Positions 1-9,556 of a DNA stretch of 64,000 bases are shown piece after piece. A program made the translations under genes and the position numbers. The stretch covers positions 62,001 through 126,000 of the forward strand of contig JAJECN010000036.1 in assembly GCA_022821965.1 (NCBI GenBank), in the 5' to 3' direction. How positions within the stretch are numbered: position 1 is the stretch's first letter; every line of letters starts with the position of its first letter. A model generated the notes under the pieces. That model worked only from the letters and a program-made list of their open reading frames with translations, searched no databases and had not been told where the DNA came from. This DNA comes from Candidatus Poribacteria bacterium (GTDB lineage Bacteria > Poribacteria > WGA-4E > WGA-3G).

Positions 1-33
1 TTGAATCGTTGCTAATAATGTTCCAAATGTCAT
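1..33 (-). CDS. 5' end of an unidentified gene leaving the window
   Basis: An ATG at 33-31 on the minus strand opens a frame that runs off the left edge after 11 codons. An AAGGAAG-type ribosome binding site lies about 8 bases upstream, which is why a start is called here. It follows the stop of the next minus-strand gene by 13 bases, so the two are probably co-transcribed. Too little is present to name a product. Confidence 0.4.
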   Translation of the reverse strand, partial: MTFGTLLATIQ

Positions 34-46
34 AGTTTTCTTCCTT

Positions 47-391
47 TTAGACCATCCATCGTTCACCAATACCGAGCAGTGCCATCAATACTTGCAAGAG
101 AACGCTTTCGGCATCGGTTCCAACGAACTGTCGATGCGTATCAATATAAGTGCCATAATCGGCAGCCCACTCCCGAAAATAAGTTTGGTATTCCCAACCC
201 CCTGCGGTGCGTTGGAAAACTGACCGGTCTGGATACGGGAGTTTCTGTTTTAAGAGTTGCTGTAGTTGTTCGGAAGTGGGTATCCATACACCTCCGGTGT
301 TTTCTCTGTCGGGTCGGAGTGCCTGAATTTTAGGATGTAAGCATCGCTCTAAATATGTTTGCGAATGTGTCTGCTTTTCAGATAGATTCAT
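47..391 (-). CDS. hypothetical protein
   Basis: A frame of 114 residues from the ATG at 391; a TTG at 439 would extend it to 130 residues. Neither start has a convincing ribosome binding site, so the N-terminus is uncertain. The protein is soluble-looking, rich in Gln, Arg and aromatic residues, with no signal peptide, membrane segment or motif I recognise. It lies just upstream of another minus-strand gene that starts at 33 with a good ribosome binding site, which supports this being the transcribed strand. Function unknown. Confidence 0.45.
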   Translation of the reverse strand: MNLSEKQTHSQTYLERCLHPKIQALRPDRENTGGVWIPTSEQLQQLLKQKLPYPDRSVFQRTAGGWEYQTYFREWAADYGTYIDTHRQFVGTDAESVLLQVLMALLGIGERWMV

Positions 392-467
392 GGATTTGCG
401 ATAAAATCTAAAATATGTAGACAGGCGTTCAATGAACAAGGACCCGCCGCCGCTGGCGAGAGAGCAA

Positions 468-497
468 TTCTATAGACATATCACCCCTCTGGGGTGT
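468..497 (-). repeat. Short GC-palindrome repeat (family R1), degenerate copy
   Basis: Reverse-orientation copy of the window's commonest repeat: a TTCTATAGACAT lead followed by a CACCCC/GGGGTG palindrome. Better copies lie at 4502-4584, 9422-9504 and 54175-54255. This copy sits upstream of the minus-strand gene at 47-391. Confidence 0.6.
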
Positions 498-935
498 GGA
501 AAGAGACTCAAAAACTTTTCTGGAATGTGCAAAATCTGTCAGTAGCAACTTGGGTTATAAAGGATATTATACGGTCTGAACATTTCAGTGTCAATACTTC
601 CGTCGCAAATTTTTGTCACCTTTTCATAGCGATTACGTAATTACAAGGTAAGCTATCATATTTTTTAGAAATATCAAAAATCTTGAGGAATCGGGAAAGG
701 AAAATATCAATGAATTTCCTAATAGTACTCTCCGTATTTTGGGTGAGCGTGCTTGTTAAATTTTCCAGATACAACTAAATCTGGAGAGCATTTCAAACCG
801 CGTATTGTTCAGCGATCTGTTTCTGGACGATAGAGCCTCAATCTGGTTCGGCTGGTGTTATAACATTTGCAACGCCACCATACGTCATAGGTACCCACAA
901 CCTAAAGGTTGGGGAAACTTGTGCTTCGTAGCGAT

Positions 936-1164
936 GTAGGTTGGGTTGAACGGATCCCCTCGGAACGCTTGTCCATCAAAAACACGGCTTGCTTCGGGCA
1001 GCTCACACTCTCAAAGGACCGAGTGAAACCCAACGATTTTCTCGTCCGGTTTCCCGCCCGACGTTGGGTTTCACTATGTTTTTGGAAAATAAGCGCCCCT
1101 ACTAGATGTGACACATCTTTCAGGGACAACATGGAATTTCTTATCGCCGTTCAACCCAACCTAC
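936..1164. mobile_element. MITE-like element with 18-bp terminal inverted repeats
   Basis: The ends GTAGGTTGGGTTGAACGG (936-953) and CCGTTCAACCCAACCTAC (1147-1164) are perfect reverse complements. A second inverted repeat lies inside: AGTGAAACCCAACG (1022-1035) against CGTTGGGTTTCACT (1062-1075). No credible protein is encoded; the open frames across it on both strands are by-products of the palindrome. It occupies much of the 850-base gene-free stretch from 392 to 1237, which otherwise holds only the R1 copy at 468-497. Elements with very similar GTAGGTTGGGTT ends are common between genes in cyanobacteria and other bacteria. Confidence 0.75.
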
Positions 1165-1237
1165 GGTGATACTTAAATTTTTTATCGAATTCACGTTAGT
1201 ATACCCCACCCTAAATGCCCACACAACAAAATTTCCG

Positions 1238-1266
1238 TTGCAATTCTACCCTAACCCTTGTATAAT
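1238..1266 (+). promoter_or_regulatory. Sigma-70-type promoter for the restriction-modification gene
   Basis: TTGCAA (1238-1243), a 17-base spacer and a perfect TATAAT (1261-1266). The coding start is at 1308, with a CGGAG ribosome binding site at 1296-1300. Confidence 0.65.
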
Positions 1267-1307
1267 TTGGCATTGTTTCGTCCATCGAAAACGTCCGGAG
1301 AAAATAG

Positions 1308-4300
1308 ATGCCAGATTTCAATATCAAACCAACACACAAGCCCATCAAAAACTACTATACTGAACTTGAAAAATATGCACAACATGGCGCAGAAAATGAA
1401 GGCACCGTCCGTGCCGCATTCCAGAATCTGCTTCAGCACTACTGCCACCAATCCAACCTCACGCTCCTCTGCGAAAAAAGTCTCTACACGTCGGAGAAAA
1501 GACGGATAACCCCCGACGGTGAAGTCGTCGATCCCTTCGGCTTACCACACGGCTATTGGGAGGCGAAAGACACCCAAGACGATCTACACGTTGAGGCGGA
1601 CAAGAAATTCGCCGCAGGCTACCCCTCAAAAAATATCGTCATCCAGTCTCCGACCCATGCGCTTCTCTATCAACACGGACGACTACAGCTCGACCTTGAC
1701 ATCACCGAACCGAGAAACCTCATTCAAGTTCTCCAGACCTTCTTCGCATATCAGGAAGAGAATATCTCCGCATGGCATACAGCGGTCTCTGAATTCAAAG
1801 ACACGGTGCCGGAACTCGGTGAAAAATTGGCGGCGTTGATTGAAACGGAACGCCAAAACAATCCGCATTTTCAGGAAGCATTCGCCAGTTTTCATCAACA
1901 GTGTCAAGCTTCGATTAACCCGAACCTCTCCGTCGCTGCCGTAGAGGAGATGCTCATCCAGCATCTGTTGACAGAACGCATCTTCCGCACTGTCTTTGAT
2001 AATCCTGACTTTACACGCCGAAATATTATCGCCCGTGAAATTGAAAATGTCATTGATGTGCTGACCGAGCGGACACTCAACCGCTCTGAATTTCTCCGCC
2101 CTTTGGAACCATTCTACGCTGCGATTGAGAAAACCGCCGCGACTATCACTGATTTCTCACAGAAACAGGGGTTTCTCAACACTGTCTACGAGCAGTTCTT
2201 TCAAGGGTTCTCCGTCAAGGTCGCCGATACACACGGCATCGTCTATACACCGCAACCGATCGTCGATTTCATGGTGAAAAGCGTTGAGCACATCTTACAA
2301 ACCGAGTTTGATCGTTCCCTTTCGGATAGTGGCGTGCATATCATCGACCCGTTCGTCGGCACTGGCAACTTCATCGTCCGTATTATGCAGGAGCTTGATC
2401 CCATCTCGCTGGAGCGAAAATACACCGCCGACCCGCCGGAACTCCAATGCAACGAAGTAATGCTCCTACCCTACTATATCGCCAATCTCAATATTGAGCA
2501 GCAGTTTTACACCACGACGAACCACTATGCCCCTTATGAAGGTGTCTGTCTGGTAGACACGTTTGAGATTGCAGAGGAACGGCAGCTGCAGTTATTCACC
2601 CCTGCCAATACAGCGCGCGTTGAAAAGCAGAAAGAGACCCCGATGTTCGTCGTCATCGGTAATCCACCTTACAATATGGGACAGGTTAACGAGAATGATA
2701 ACAACAAAAATCGAAAATATCAGACGATGGACCAACGGATCTCAGACACTTATGCAAAAGACTCTAAAGCAACACTCAGGAATAAACTTTCCGATCCGTA
2801 TGTCAAAGCAATTCGGTGGGCATCTGATAGAATTAGTGAAGATGGTGTTGTGACTTTTGTGACAAATAATGGCTTTCTCGACGGTGTAGCATTCGATGGA
2901 ATGCGAAAACGTCTTGCAGAAGAGTTTGACGCTATTTACATTTTGGACCTGGGGGGTAATGTCCGTAAGAATCCGAAACTGTCAGGAACAACACACAATG
3001 TATTTGGAATTCAAGTTGGGGTGAGTATTAATTTTTTCATCAAAAAGGCTGACAAGACAAATTCGCAAACGCAAATTTTCTATGCTTGTGTTGATGAATT
3101 CTGGCGGAAGGAAGACAAGTATAACCACCTCAATTCAAAGCTGCATTACCAGAATGTTGAATGGGGGCGAATGACCCCTGACAAACGGAATACATGGCTC
3201 ACCGAAGGTCTCCATGCTGAATTTGATACCTTTACCCCGATGGGAAATAAGGAAATGAAAGCAGCTAAAGGTGAAGCAACGGGTGTGATTTTCAAGACTT
3301 ACAGTCTTGGTGTCAGTACGAACCGTGATGCATGGGTTTACAATTTCAACCGAAACGTACTCACTGAAAACATAAGTAAAATGATCCAAACTTATAACGC
3401 TGAAGTTGCTCGATGGGGACAAAGAACAGATCGAAATGCTAACCTTGACAATTTTGTGGTATCTGATGACGAAAAAATCAAATGGAGTCGTAACCTAAAA
3501 CGCGAATTGAAACGAAACAGAATTGCTGAATATGCTGAACATAAGGTAAGAAATTCACTTTATCGTCCTTTCACAAAATCTAACTTGTTTTTTGACTCCA
3601 TTATGAATGATGAAGTTTCGCACTTTCCTTCTACCTTTCCTTCTTTTAAGACTGAAGAAGAGAATCGGGTGATTTGTGTCAGTGGCATTAGCGGTAATAA
3701 ACCTTTTCAAATGTTGGTGGTTGATGTAATTCCAGATCTTCATCTTACCGGGGATTCTCAATGCTTCCCGTTCTACATCTACGACGAGGACGGCACAAAC
3801 CGCCGCGAAAACATCACCGATTGGACGTTAGCAGAGTTCCGCGTGCACTACAAGGATGACACCATCACCAAATGGGACATCTTCCACTATACCTACGGAC
3901 TCCTGCATCATCCTGAGTATAGCGAAACATATCAGGCGAATCTCAAACGCGATCTGCCACATATTCCCTTTGCCAAAGACTTCCGGGGATTTGCCGAAGC
4001 CGGTAAGCGATTAGCAGATATCCACGTCAACTACGAATTCCAACCCGAATATGATAAGTTAAAGTTCATCCAAACCGCAGATGTACCGCTCAATTGGCGT
4101 GTCGAAAAAATGAAACTCTCCAAAGACAAAACTTCGCTCATCTACAACAATTTCCTGACACTATCCGGTATCCCTTCAAAAGTGTTTGACTATCGGCTCG
4201 GCTCTCGCTCCGCACTGGAATGGATAGTAGATCAATATCGTGTCAAAACAGACAAACGCAGCGGCATCGTCAATGACCCAAACCGCACAGACGACCCACA

Positions 4301-4385
4301 GTACATCGTCAAGTTGATTGGCAAGGTGGTTACGGTCAGCTTAGAGACGGTGGACATTGTTAACGAATTACCTGCCTTAAAGTAG
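1308..4385 (+). CDS. Type ISP/IIG-like restriction-modification enzyme (nuclease + N6-adenine methyltransferase + specificity domain)
   Basis: Single-chain protein of 1025 residues predicted to methylate adenine at a specific site and cut unmodified DNA. The N-terminus looks like a PD-(D/E)xK nuclease: D75, then E85-A-K87 inside PFGLPHGYWEAKD, with a Q-containing strand at about residue 113. The methyltransferase follows, with motif I DPFVGTG near residue 347 and motif IV NPPY near 452. The C-terminal third (from about 820) resembles the specificity domain of LlaBIII-type ISP enzymes. Classical type ISP enzymes are about 1,500 residues and carry a helicase between nuclease and methyltransferase. 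I see no Walker or DEAD motifs here, so the architecture is closer to type IIG. The start is fixed by the ribosome binding site at 1296. It stands next to a large STAND NTPase, suggesting a defence locus. Confidence 0.85.
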   Translation: MPDFNIKPTHKPIKNYYTELEKYAQHGAENEGTVRAAFQNLLQHYCHQSNLTLLCEKSLYTSEKRRITPDGEVVDPFGLPHGYWEAKDTQDDLHVEADKKFAAGYPSKNIVIQSPTHALLYQHGRLQLDLDITEPRNLIQVLQTFFAYQEENISAWHTAVSEFKDTVPELGEKLAALIETERQNNPHFQEAFASFHQQCQASINPNLSVAAVEEMLIQHLLTERIFRTVFDNPDFTRRNIIAREIENVIDVLTERTLNRSEFLRPLEPFYAAIEKTAATITDFSQKQGFLNTVYEQFFQGFSVKVADTHGIVYTPQPIVDFMVKSVEHILQTEFDRSLSDSGVHIIDPFVGTGNFIVRIMQELDPISLERKYTADPPELQCNEVMLLPYYIANLNIEQQFYTTTNHYAPYEGVCLVDTFEIAEERQLQLFTPANTARVEKQKETPMFVVIGNPPYNMGQVNENDNNKNRKYQTMDQRISDTYAKDSKATLRNKLSDPYVKAIRWASDRISEDGVVTFVTNNGFLDGVAFDGMRKRLAEEFDAIYILDLGGNVRKNPKLSGTTHNVFGIQVGVSINFFIKKADKTNSQTQIFYACVDEFWRKEDKYNHLNSKLHYQNVEWGRMTPDKRNTWLTEGLHAEFDTFTPMGNKEMKAAKGEATGVIFKTYSLGVSTNRDAWVYNFNRNVLTENISKMIQTYNAEVARWGQRTDRNANLDNFVVSDDEKIKWSRNLKRELKRNRIAEYAEHKVRNSLYRPFTKSNLFFDSIMNDEVSHFPSTFPSFKTEEENRVICVSGISGNKPFQMLVVDVIPDLHLTGDSQCFPFYIYDEDGTNRRENITDWTLAEFRVHYKDDTITKWDIFHYTYGLLHHPEYSETYQANLKRDLPHIPFAKDFRGFAEAGKRLADIHVNYEFQPEYDKLKFIQTADVPLNWRVEKMKLSKDKTSLIYNNFLTLSGIPSKVFDYRLGSRSALEWIVDQYRVKTDKRSGIVNDPNRTDDPQYIVKLIGKVVTVSLETVDIVNELPALK

Positions 4386-4410
4386 TAGGCACATGCCGTG
4401 TGCCGTAACG
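4383..4410. repeat. Palindromic GGCAC...GTGCC repeat
   Basis: TAGTAGGCACATGCCGTGTG followed by CCGTAAC, overlapping the stop codon of the restriction-modification gene. It is the same family as the copies at 42813-42911 and 46134-46336. Confidence 0.55.
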
Positions 4411-4501
4411 AAACCATAGAACCCGATAAATGCGATTTCCTAACCGCAATAGATCCCACAATTATTTCCACCTAAATTATCCGGAATATTTATTTTGCTT
4501 T

Positions 4502-4584
4502 CTTCAGCCCCGTAGGGGCGGCATATTTATAGAAAAAGATTCTACCCTCATCCCTTCAGCCCCGTAGGGGCGGCATGTTTATAT
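4502..4584 (+). repeat. Two direct copies of the R1 repeat
   Basis: Copies at 4502-4535 and 4554-4584 share CTTCAGCCCCGTAGGGGCGG followed by CATATTTATAGAAA-like sequence. Each has a CCCC/GGGG palindrome at its centre. They lie in the 351-base gap between the restriction-modification gene and the SMEK-STAND gene, which also holds the palindrome at 4383-4410 and the promoter at 4599-4627. Confidence 0.75.
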
Positions 4585-4598
4585 CATTCTGATTTTCC

Positions 4599-4627
4599 TT
4601 GATTCTTCTCATCAAATATGCTATTAT
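4599..4627 (+). promoter_or_regulatory. Sigma-70-type promoter for the SMEK-STAND gene
   Basis: TTGATT (4599-4604), a 17-base spacer and TATTAT (4622-4627). The predicted leader is about 105 bases. A GAGGTG ribosome binding site lies just before the ATG at 4737. The promoter means this gene need not depend on transcription from the restriction-modification gene. Confidence 0.6.
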
Positions 4628-4736
4628 TTTGTTAAGGTTAATTGTGGCAATGCCTATTGAATATATTTTTCGTGTATTCCAGTAATATTGCTACGTGACA
4701 AAATCGCTTATTTGTTATCTATGAGGTGTTAACTCG

Positions 4737-7700
4737 ATGAATTTGAAAAAATGTCGTGTTAGGATTAGTGAATTGATGTCGAAATTTGTAGTTCAGGTTG
4801 AAAACGAGAATGCAATGGGAATGTTAGACATCAACCGCGTCTCTGAAGATGTACTCATTCCCTTGTTTTCGGAAGTCTATGGTCATACAGATTTGAAAAA
4901 TCTAAATGCGTCTGAAGGTCCTAATTCCCCAGCAATAGATTTAGGCGATAAGAAAGAAAGGATAGCATACCAAATTACATCAACACCCACTTCTCGAAAA
5001 GTAAAGGCGACTCTAAAGAAATTCAGCGATTATAAACTGTACGAAAAATACGACCGTCTTATCATCTATAGTCTGATAAAAAAGCAAAACAGATATCAAG
5101 GAAAAGGATTTGATGAAATAATACAAGGGAAATTTTCTTTTGATAAAGATAAGGATATACGTGATTATCACGACTTACTCAGAGAAATATCGGGGTTTTC
5201 TTTAGAGAAGTCACGTAGGATAAAAAATATATTCGAGCAACATTTCGGTGAAGAACAAGAAAATGACGAGTTCCCAGATGTAATGGCTTGGTTAGAGCAT
5301 ATCAATGATTTATGGGGAGAGGGATTAGGAACGATAAAGATTAATCGGGAGAAATTAAGCAGTGACTTGCAGGGTTTTGCCTCGCGAGGAAACGGAGTCA
5401 TTATTGGAAGTCCGGGTGTTGGAAAAACATATTTGCTCAAAGAACTCTGTCAGCACCTAAAATCTACCAAAATACCGCATCTGCTCTTACCGATTGACCA
5501 ACTCGGGAATGGTACTCCTGAAGATTTGCAGAGCGAATTATCATACAAAGGGGATCTGATTGAAAGGTTGAAGTCTGTTCCTGTTTCGGATAAGAAAGCA
5601 ATTTTGCTGTTTGATGCTTTTGATGCCGCTCGAAACGATCAAACGCGCAAGCGTTTTCTACGCCTGATTCGGCGTGCAATTCATGAACTCAAGGAATCTT
5701 GGAATGTCATCGTTACAGTCCGAACTTATGACGCCACGAAATCACAAGAACTCTTGGACTTGTTTGGCAACCCTGATAATACTGTTCTAACCCAAGATGC
5801 TAACAACGGAATTTCATGCCGCCATTTCACAATCCCACCGTTCAATAAGAACGAGATATTACAAGCATTAAGTCAAATTGGCTGTCCGAAATCTGTTTAC
5901 GACGATGGCTCTGACGATTTTAAAAATATCCTTGCAAACCCCTTCAATCTTTGGCTTTTGGAAAAGATTCTAAGCACTTTACCCGACGAGGATATCTGCA
6001 GGACTTTTAGTATGGTTCGTTCTGAAGTCCAGTTACTTGATTTATTTTGGTCCCGACGAATAGAGGCTGCAGACAATGAAAATGACCGTTTATCTGTTCT
6101 TGAAGAAATCGCACGCGAGATGGTTGAACAGTGCTCCTTGAGCATTAGGCAGAGCAATGTTCGTAAAACTTTAATCCAGACAGCGTGGAATGATCTCCTG
6201 AGTGATGAAATTTTGGCAAAGGTTTCTTCCACCGGACAACGAATTGCCTTTTCTCACAACATTCTCTTTGATTACGCAATTAGCGTTTTACTCATTGACG
6301 ATGAACCTCAACACCTTGAGGATTTCATTCTTGAAGATCGATCGCGTCCCGTCTTTCTACGCCCGAGCCTCACCTACTTTTTCACCCGTCTCTGGTACTA
6401 TGATGACTCCACAAGTTTCTGGTGTGCCTTCTGGCATATTTTGCAAAGAGATCAATCTGTACCTTTGCGTCTCGTCGCGCGCTTGGTGCCAACAAGCGTT
6501 ATTGCAAATGAAGCGCGCGATATTAAGAAGTTGATGCCACTTGTAGAGGAATTGCGGAGCACAACAGAGCTTCCAAACAAGGCAATAATGTGGCTTTTGC
6601 AATCACTCCGGACGCTGCAAATTGAGAGCGACGCGCTCTGGATTAATTTTTTCGACCAAATTTCAGTACACCTGCACAGTGACTTTGCTTGGGATTTGGC
6701 AAATCTTACTTCAGATATTCTTGAGCGAGCACTAAAAACTGAAACATCTATCATAGACGCTTGTGGACGGATTGGCCGGCGGTTACTTGAGTGGGTGTGG
6801 AAAGAGAGGGAAACGAGCGAAAACGATTGGTATAATCGGCTTGGTGGTTATTGGGCAGTCCCGCTTGTTGCTAAGACATATCACACGAATCCTGAAAAAT
6901 CTCGGATGCTTCTTGAAAAGATTCTTGAACTACCGCAGGAAGATAATTTCCCGATAACCTTCTTGTCATGGTTGACTGAGCATGTCAACAGGATTTGGGA
7001 GTATGATCCTGAATTTGTTACTTCAATCTATCGCACGGTGTTTGGACACGACGAACTCAGTGACGAGAAGACAAACTTCGGCAGTAGCAGGATCTTATCA
7101 ATGACAAGTACTCGCCGACAGGATTACAGCATGTGCCGATATCGATTGATAAAACATTTCCCTGGTTTTCTTCAAGCAACGCCATTACCCGCAACACTAT
7201 CGGTAATCCGAAGTTTAAATGTCTTTATTGTTAAAGAACATATTGCCAGGGCAGAAGGCATAAAGATGTTCAATTTTCGTGGAAAATCTACTCACTTTGT
7301 GCAAGATCATAGTTATATCTGGGATGAACAACAGTACACCGATGAACCGATTGAAATGGCGAACGCTCTGTTTGAATACATCGAAGAATTGGCGATGTCG
7401 GAAGATCCGCGCCTTGATTCACTGCTTGATGTTTTCCGCGATGAGATGGTAGTTGCTTTCTTCTGGAAACGGCTTTTAAAGACAGGATCCCAGTTTCCCA
7501 AGGTTTTCGCACCACGTCTGTTTGAACTTTGCATTGCAAAACCAATACAGATGCATTCCGAAACCCATTATGAACTCTGTCTGTTTTTAAAAGCCGCCGC
7601 GGCTGATTTTACACCGAATAAACTTTTTCAGATTGAAAAGAGCATTTTGGTACTCCCGAGCGAAGCGAGAGACAAAAATCACCGCAGCGTTCTTGAAGAG

Positions 7701-9371
7701 GATAGAAATCGGCTCCTTGCACAAATCCCGGTGGATTTGCTATGTACTGATGCGGCAAAGAGAATTCGAGAAGAAATGGAGCGTAAAAACGATATCCCGG
7801 AGAACCGCCCCCCGGTTCGTTTTAGGACTTGGTCAGAACCTGTTACTGAAGAAAAGTGGCTTCAAAACCAGGGCGTTGACACGACTACTCCGGAAAATCA
7901 AGAATTGCAACGTTTTTCCAAGCATCTCAATCAATTCAGTTCCGACTGGCGAAATGAGGCACCAACTCAAGAGTCCGTTGAGTTGATGTTACCGCGGTTA
8001 CAAGAGGTATATACTGCCCTAAAGAGCAATACAGAAGCCGATCAAAAGGTAATCAATTTACTTTGGCGTAATCTAACGGATTGTGTAGCAATTATCGCTC
8101 GAATTGCCAATAACCTTGAGAGTGATTCCTTTGCTTTTTGTCGACACGTGCTTTTAGAGGGGGCAGAACATGAGCAGCCCAAACCAAACCCCACATACGA
8201 CAATCAATTCAGTTCTTCGGGTTATTCTCCGTATCCACGACATGATGCTGCCCGTGGGCTACTTCGAGTCGCGTTTCACCAACCTGATGCAGAAATATTG
8301 GATGCCATCGAAATACTTGCGGCGGACCCCGTACCGTCTGTCCGGATGGTAACGGCGATAGAATTGGCCAACGTTTATGTCAAAGCACCAGATAGGTTCT
8401 GGCACATTGTGGACAATAGGGCAATACATGAAAGGAATCTTGTTGTTCAAGAATACCTCTATCTTACGTTGACACAGGTCGCTGGAAGAGCAAAAGAGAA
8501 TGAGGACAAAACAACCCACGTCATGGCAAAACTACTTGAACACACACCATTACCACCAGGGAAACAAGGCCTTTCAGATCCATTTACGGGTTTGTTAATG
8601 TGGTTGGCACTTGAACGGGAAAATCCGTGGGCATTGAAAATGATCAAAGATAGGTTTTTCAAACACCCAAGCCAGTTTGCTAACATTCTAACCCGTGCTG
8701 TATCGCAAGTTATGAGGCGTTACGTCGCCCCGAAGTATCTTGAAACACCCGATGGATGTAAAAAGGCGAAGCGAGGCATCGAATGGTTAGAAAAGGTGAT
8801 TGATGTAACTTCTGATGAAATTGAGAAATTGTATAAGATATTTAACAAACGTGAGACTGAAGAAGTTGAGAAAAAGTTACGCGACCTTTACACAGTGATT
8901 GACCAAGTTATCACACGCCTTTACTATGAGGTTGCACACGGAAGCACGCAGTCTGAGAAACCAAAGGAGGAGGTTTCCTATAGGTTGCACTGCCGTTTTT
9001 ATAGTGAAGTTAAGCCACTAATGGAACAAGTCATCAATTTCGCACTCAACAAAGAACACGGTATGATGTTTGCACCGACAGCGCACCATTTTATGCAAGT
9101 TCTAACCAGTTTTCTGAGCTGTGATTCCAAAAGTGTTTTGCATTTAGCAGCAAGGGTTGTAAAATCAAGTGAGCAGTTCGGTTATACCCTTGATTCTCTT
9201 GCAGTTACGGAGGTCGTCGAATTCGTTGAAATTGTCCTCGCTGACTACCGAGAGGAAGTGCGTGATGGTGAAGCATTGGAAGACCTGCTGAATTTATTGG
9301 ATATGTTTGCTAAAACAGGATGGACAGATGCACTTAAGCTTGTTTGGCGGCTTGATGAGGTTTTCCGGTAG
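4737..9371 (+). CDS. SMEK-domain STAND NTPase, putative antiphage protein
   Basis: A 1544-residue soluble protein. Residues 1-170 match what I know of the SMEK domain: a nuclease-like fold with D68 in PAIDLGD and Q79-I-T in AYQITSTPTS, a PD-(D/E)xK-like arrangement with Gln for Glu. A P-loop NTPase follows: Walker A GSPGVGKT at 224-231, and Walker B with D293 in ILLFDAFDA, plus STAND/NACHT-like helices. From about residue 480 to the end it is almost entirely helical and looks like a long superhelical sensor of the kind used by Avs and other STAND defence proteins. It has no signal peptide or membrane segment. The order nuclease, NTPase, sensor suggests that ligand recognition triggers oligomerisation and nucleic-acid cleavage; this is inference. 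It has its own promoter and follows a restriction-modification gene. Confidence 0.75.
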   Translation: MNLKKCRVRISELMSKFVVQVENENAMGMLDINRVSEDVLIPLFSEVYGHTDLKNLNASEGPNSPAIDLGDKKERIAYQITSTPTSRKVKATLKKFSDYKLYEKYDRLIIYSLIKKQNRYQGKGFDEIIQGKFSFDKDKDIRDYHDLLREISGFSLEKSRRIKNIFEQHFGEEQENDEFPDVMAWLEHINDLWGEGLGTIKINREKLSSDLQGFASRGNGVIIGSPGVGKTYLLKELCQHLKSTKIPHLLLPIDQLGNGTPEDLQSELSYKGDLIERLKSVPVSDKKAILLFDAFDAARNDQTRKRFLRLIRRAIHELKESWNVIVTVRTYDATKSQELLDLFGNPDNTVLTQDANNGISCRHFTIPPFNKNEILQALSQIGCPKSVYDDGSDDFKNILANPFNLWLLEKILSTLPDEDICRTFSMVRSEVQLLDLFWSRRIEAADNENDRLSVLEEIAREMVEQCSLSIRQSNVRKTLIQTAWNDLLSDEILAKVSSTGQRIAFSHNILFDYAISVLLIDDEPQHLEDFILEDRSRPVFLRPSLTYFFTRLWYYDDSTSFWCAFWHILQRDQSVPLRLVARLVPTSVIANEARDIKKLMPLVEELRSTTELPNKAIMWLLQSLRTLQIESDALWINFFDQISVHLHSDFAWDLANLTSDILERALKTETSIIDACGRIGRRLLEWVWKERETSENDWYNRLGGYWAVPLVAKTYHTNPEKSRMLLEKILELPQEDNFPITFLSWLTEHVNRIWEYDPEFVTSIYRTVFGHDELSDEKTNFGSSRILSMTSTRRQDYSMCRYRLIKHFPGFLQATPLPATLSVIRSLNVFIVKEHIARAEGIKMFNFRGKSTHFVQDHSYIWDEQQYTDEPIEMANALFEYIEELAMSEDPRLDSLLDVFRDEMVVAFFWKRLLKTGSQFPKVFAPRLFELCIAKPIQMHSETHYELCLFLKAAAADFTPNKLFQIEKSILVLPSEARDKNHRSVLEEDRNRLLAQIPVDLLCTDAAKRIREEMERKNDIPENRPPVRFRTWSEPVTEEKWLQNQGVDTTTPENQELQRFSKHLNQFSSDWRNEAPTQESVELMLPRLQEVYTALKSNTEADQKVINLLWRNLTDCVAIIARIANNLESDSFAFCRHVLLEGAEHEQPKPNPTYDNQFSSSGYSPYPRHDAARGLLRVAFHQPDAEILDAIEILAADPVPSVRMVTAIELANVYVKAPDRFWHIVDNRAIHERNLVVQEYLYLTLTQVAGRAKENEDKTTHVMAKLLEHTPLPPGKQGLSDPFTGLLMWLALERENPWALKMIKDRFFKHPSQFANILTRAVSQVMRRYVAPKYLETPDGCKKAKRGIEWLEKVIDVTSDEIEKLYKIFNKRETEEVEKKLRDLYTVIDQVITRLYYEVAHGSTQSEKPKEEVSYRLHCRFYSEVKPLMEQVINFALNKEHGMMFAPTAHHFMQVLTSFLSCDSKSVLHLAARVVKSSEQFGYTLDSLAVTEVVEFVEIVLADYREEVRDGEALEDLLNLLDMFAKTGWTDALKLVWRLDEVFR

Positions 9372-9421
9372 GTTGCTTTTATGGAACGTGAGAAACTTCG
9401 CTTACCGTGGGACTCGCCTAA

Positions 9422-9504
9422 TTCTATAGACATTTCGCCCCGCTGGGGCTTTAATACAGCGGTAGACTTGACTTTCTATAGACATTTCGCCCCGCTGGGG
9501 CTTA
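9422..9504 (-). repeat. Two R1 repeats in reverse orientation
   Basis: Copies at 9422-9452 and 9473-9504 share CTATAGACATTTCGCCCCGC followed by TGGGGCTT. They are oriented opposite to the pair at 4502-4584, so the SMEK-STAND gene is bracketed by inverted pairs of R1. The 324-base gap from 9372 to 9695 also contains the small gene at 9557. Confidence 0.75.
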
Positions 9505-9556
9505 GGTATTCATAACCGGACATTTATGAAGGAAATTCTAACTGAGGATTAATCAA

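Noticed and set aside
902-1169. Open frames of 76 and 86 residues on both strands
   Set aside because: They lie across the inverted-repeat element and their near-mirror sequences come from the palindromes; no ribosome binding site or family similarity.
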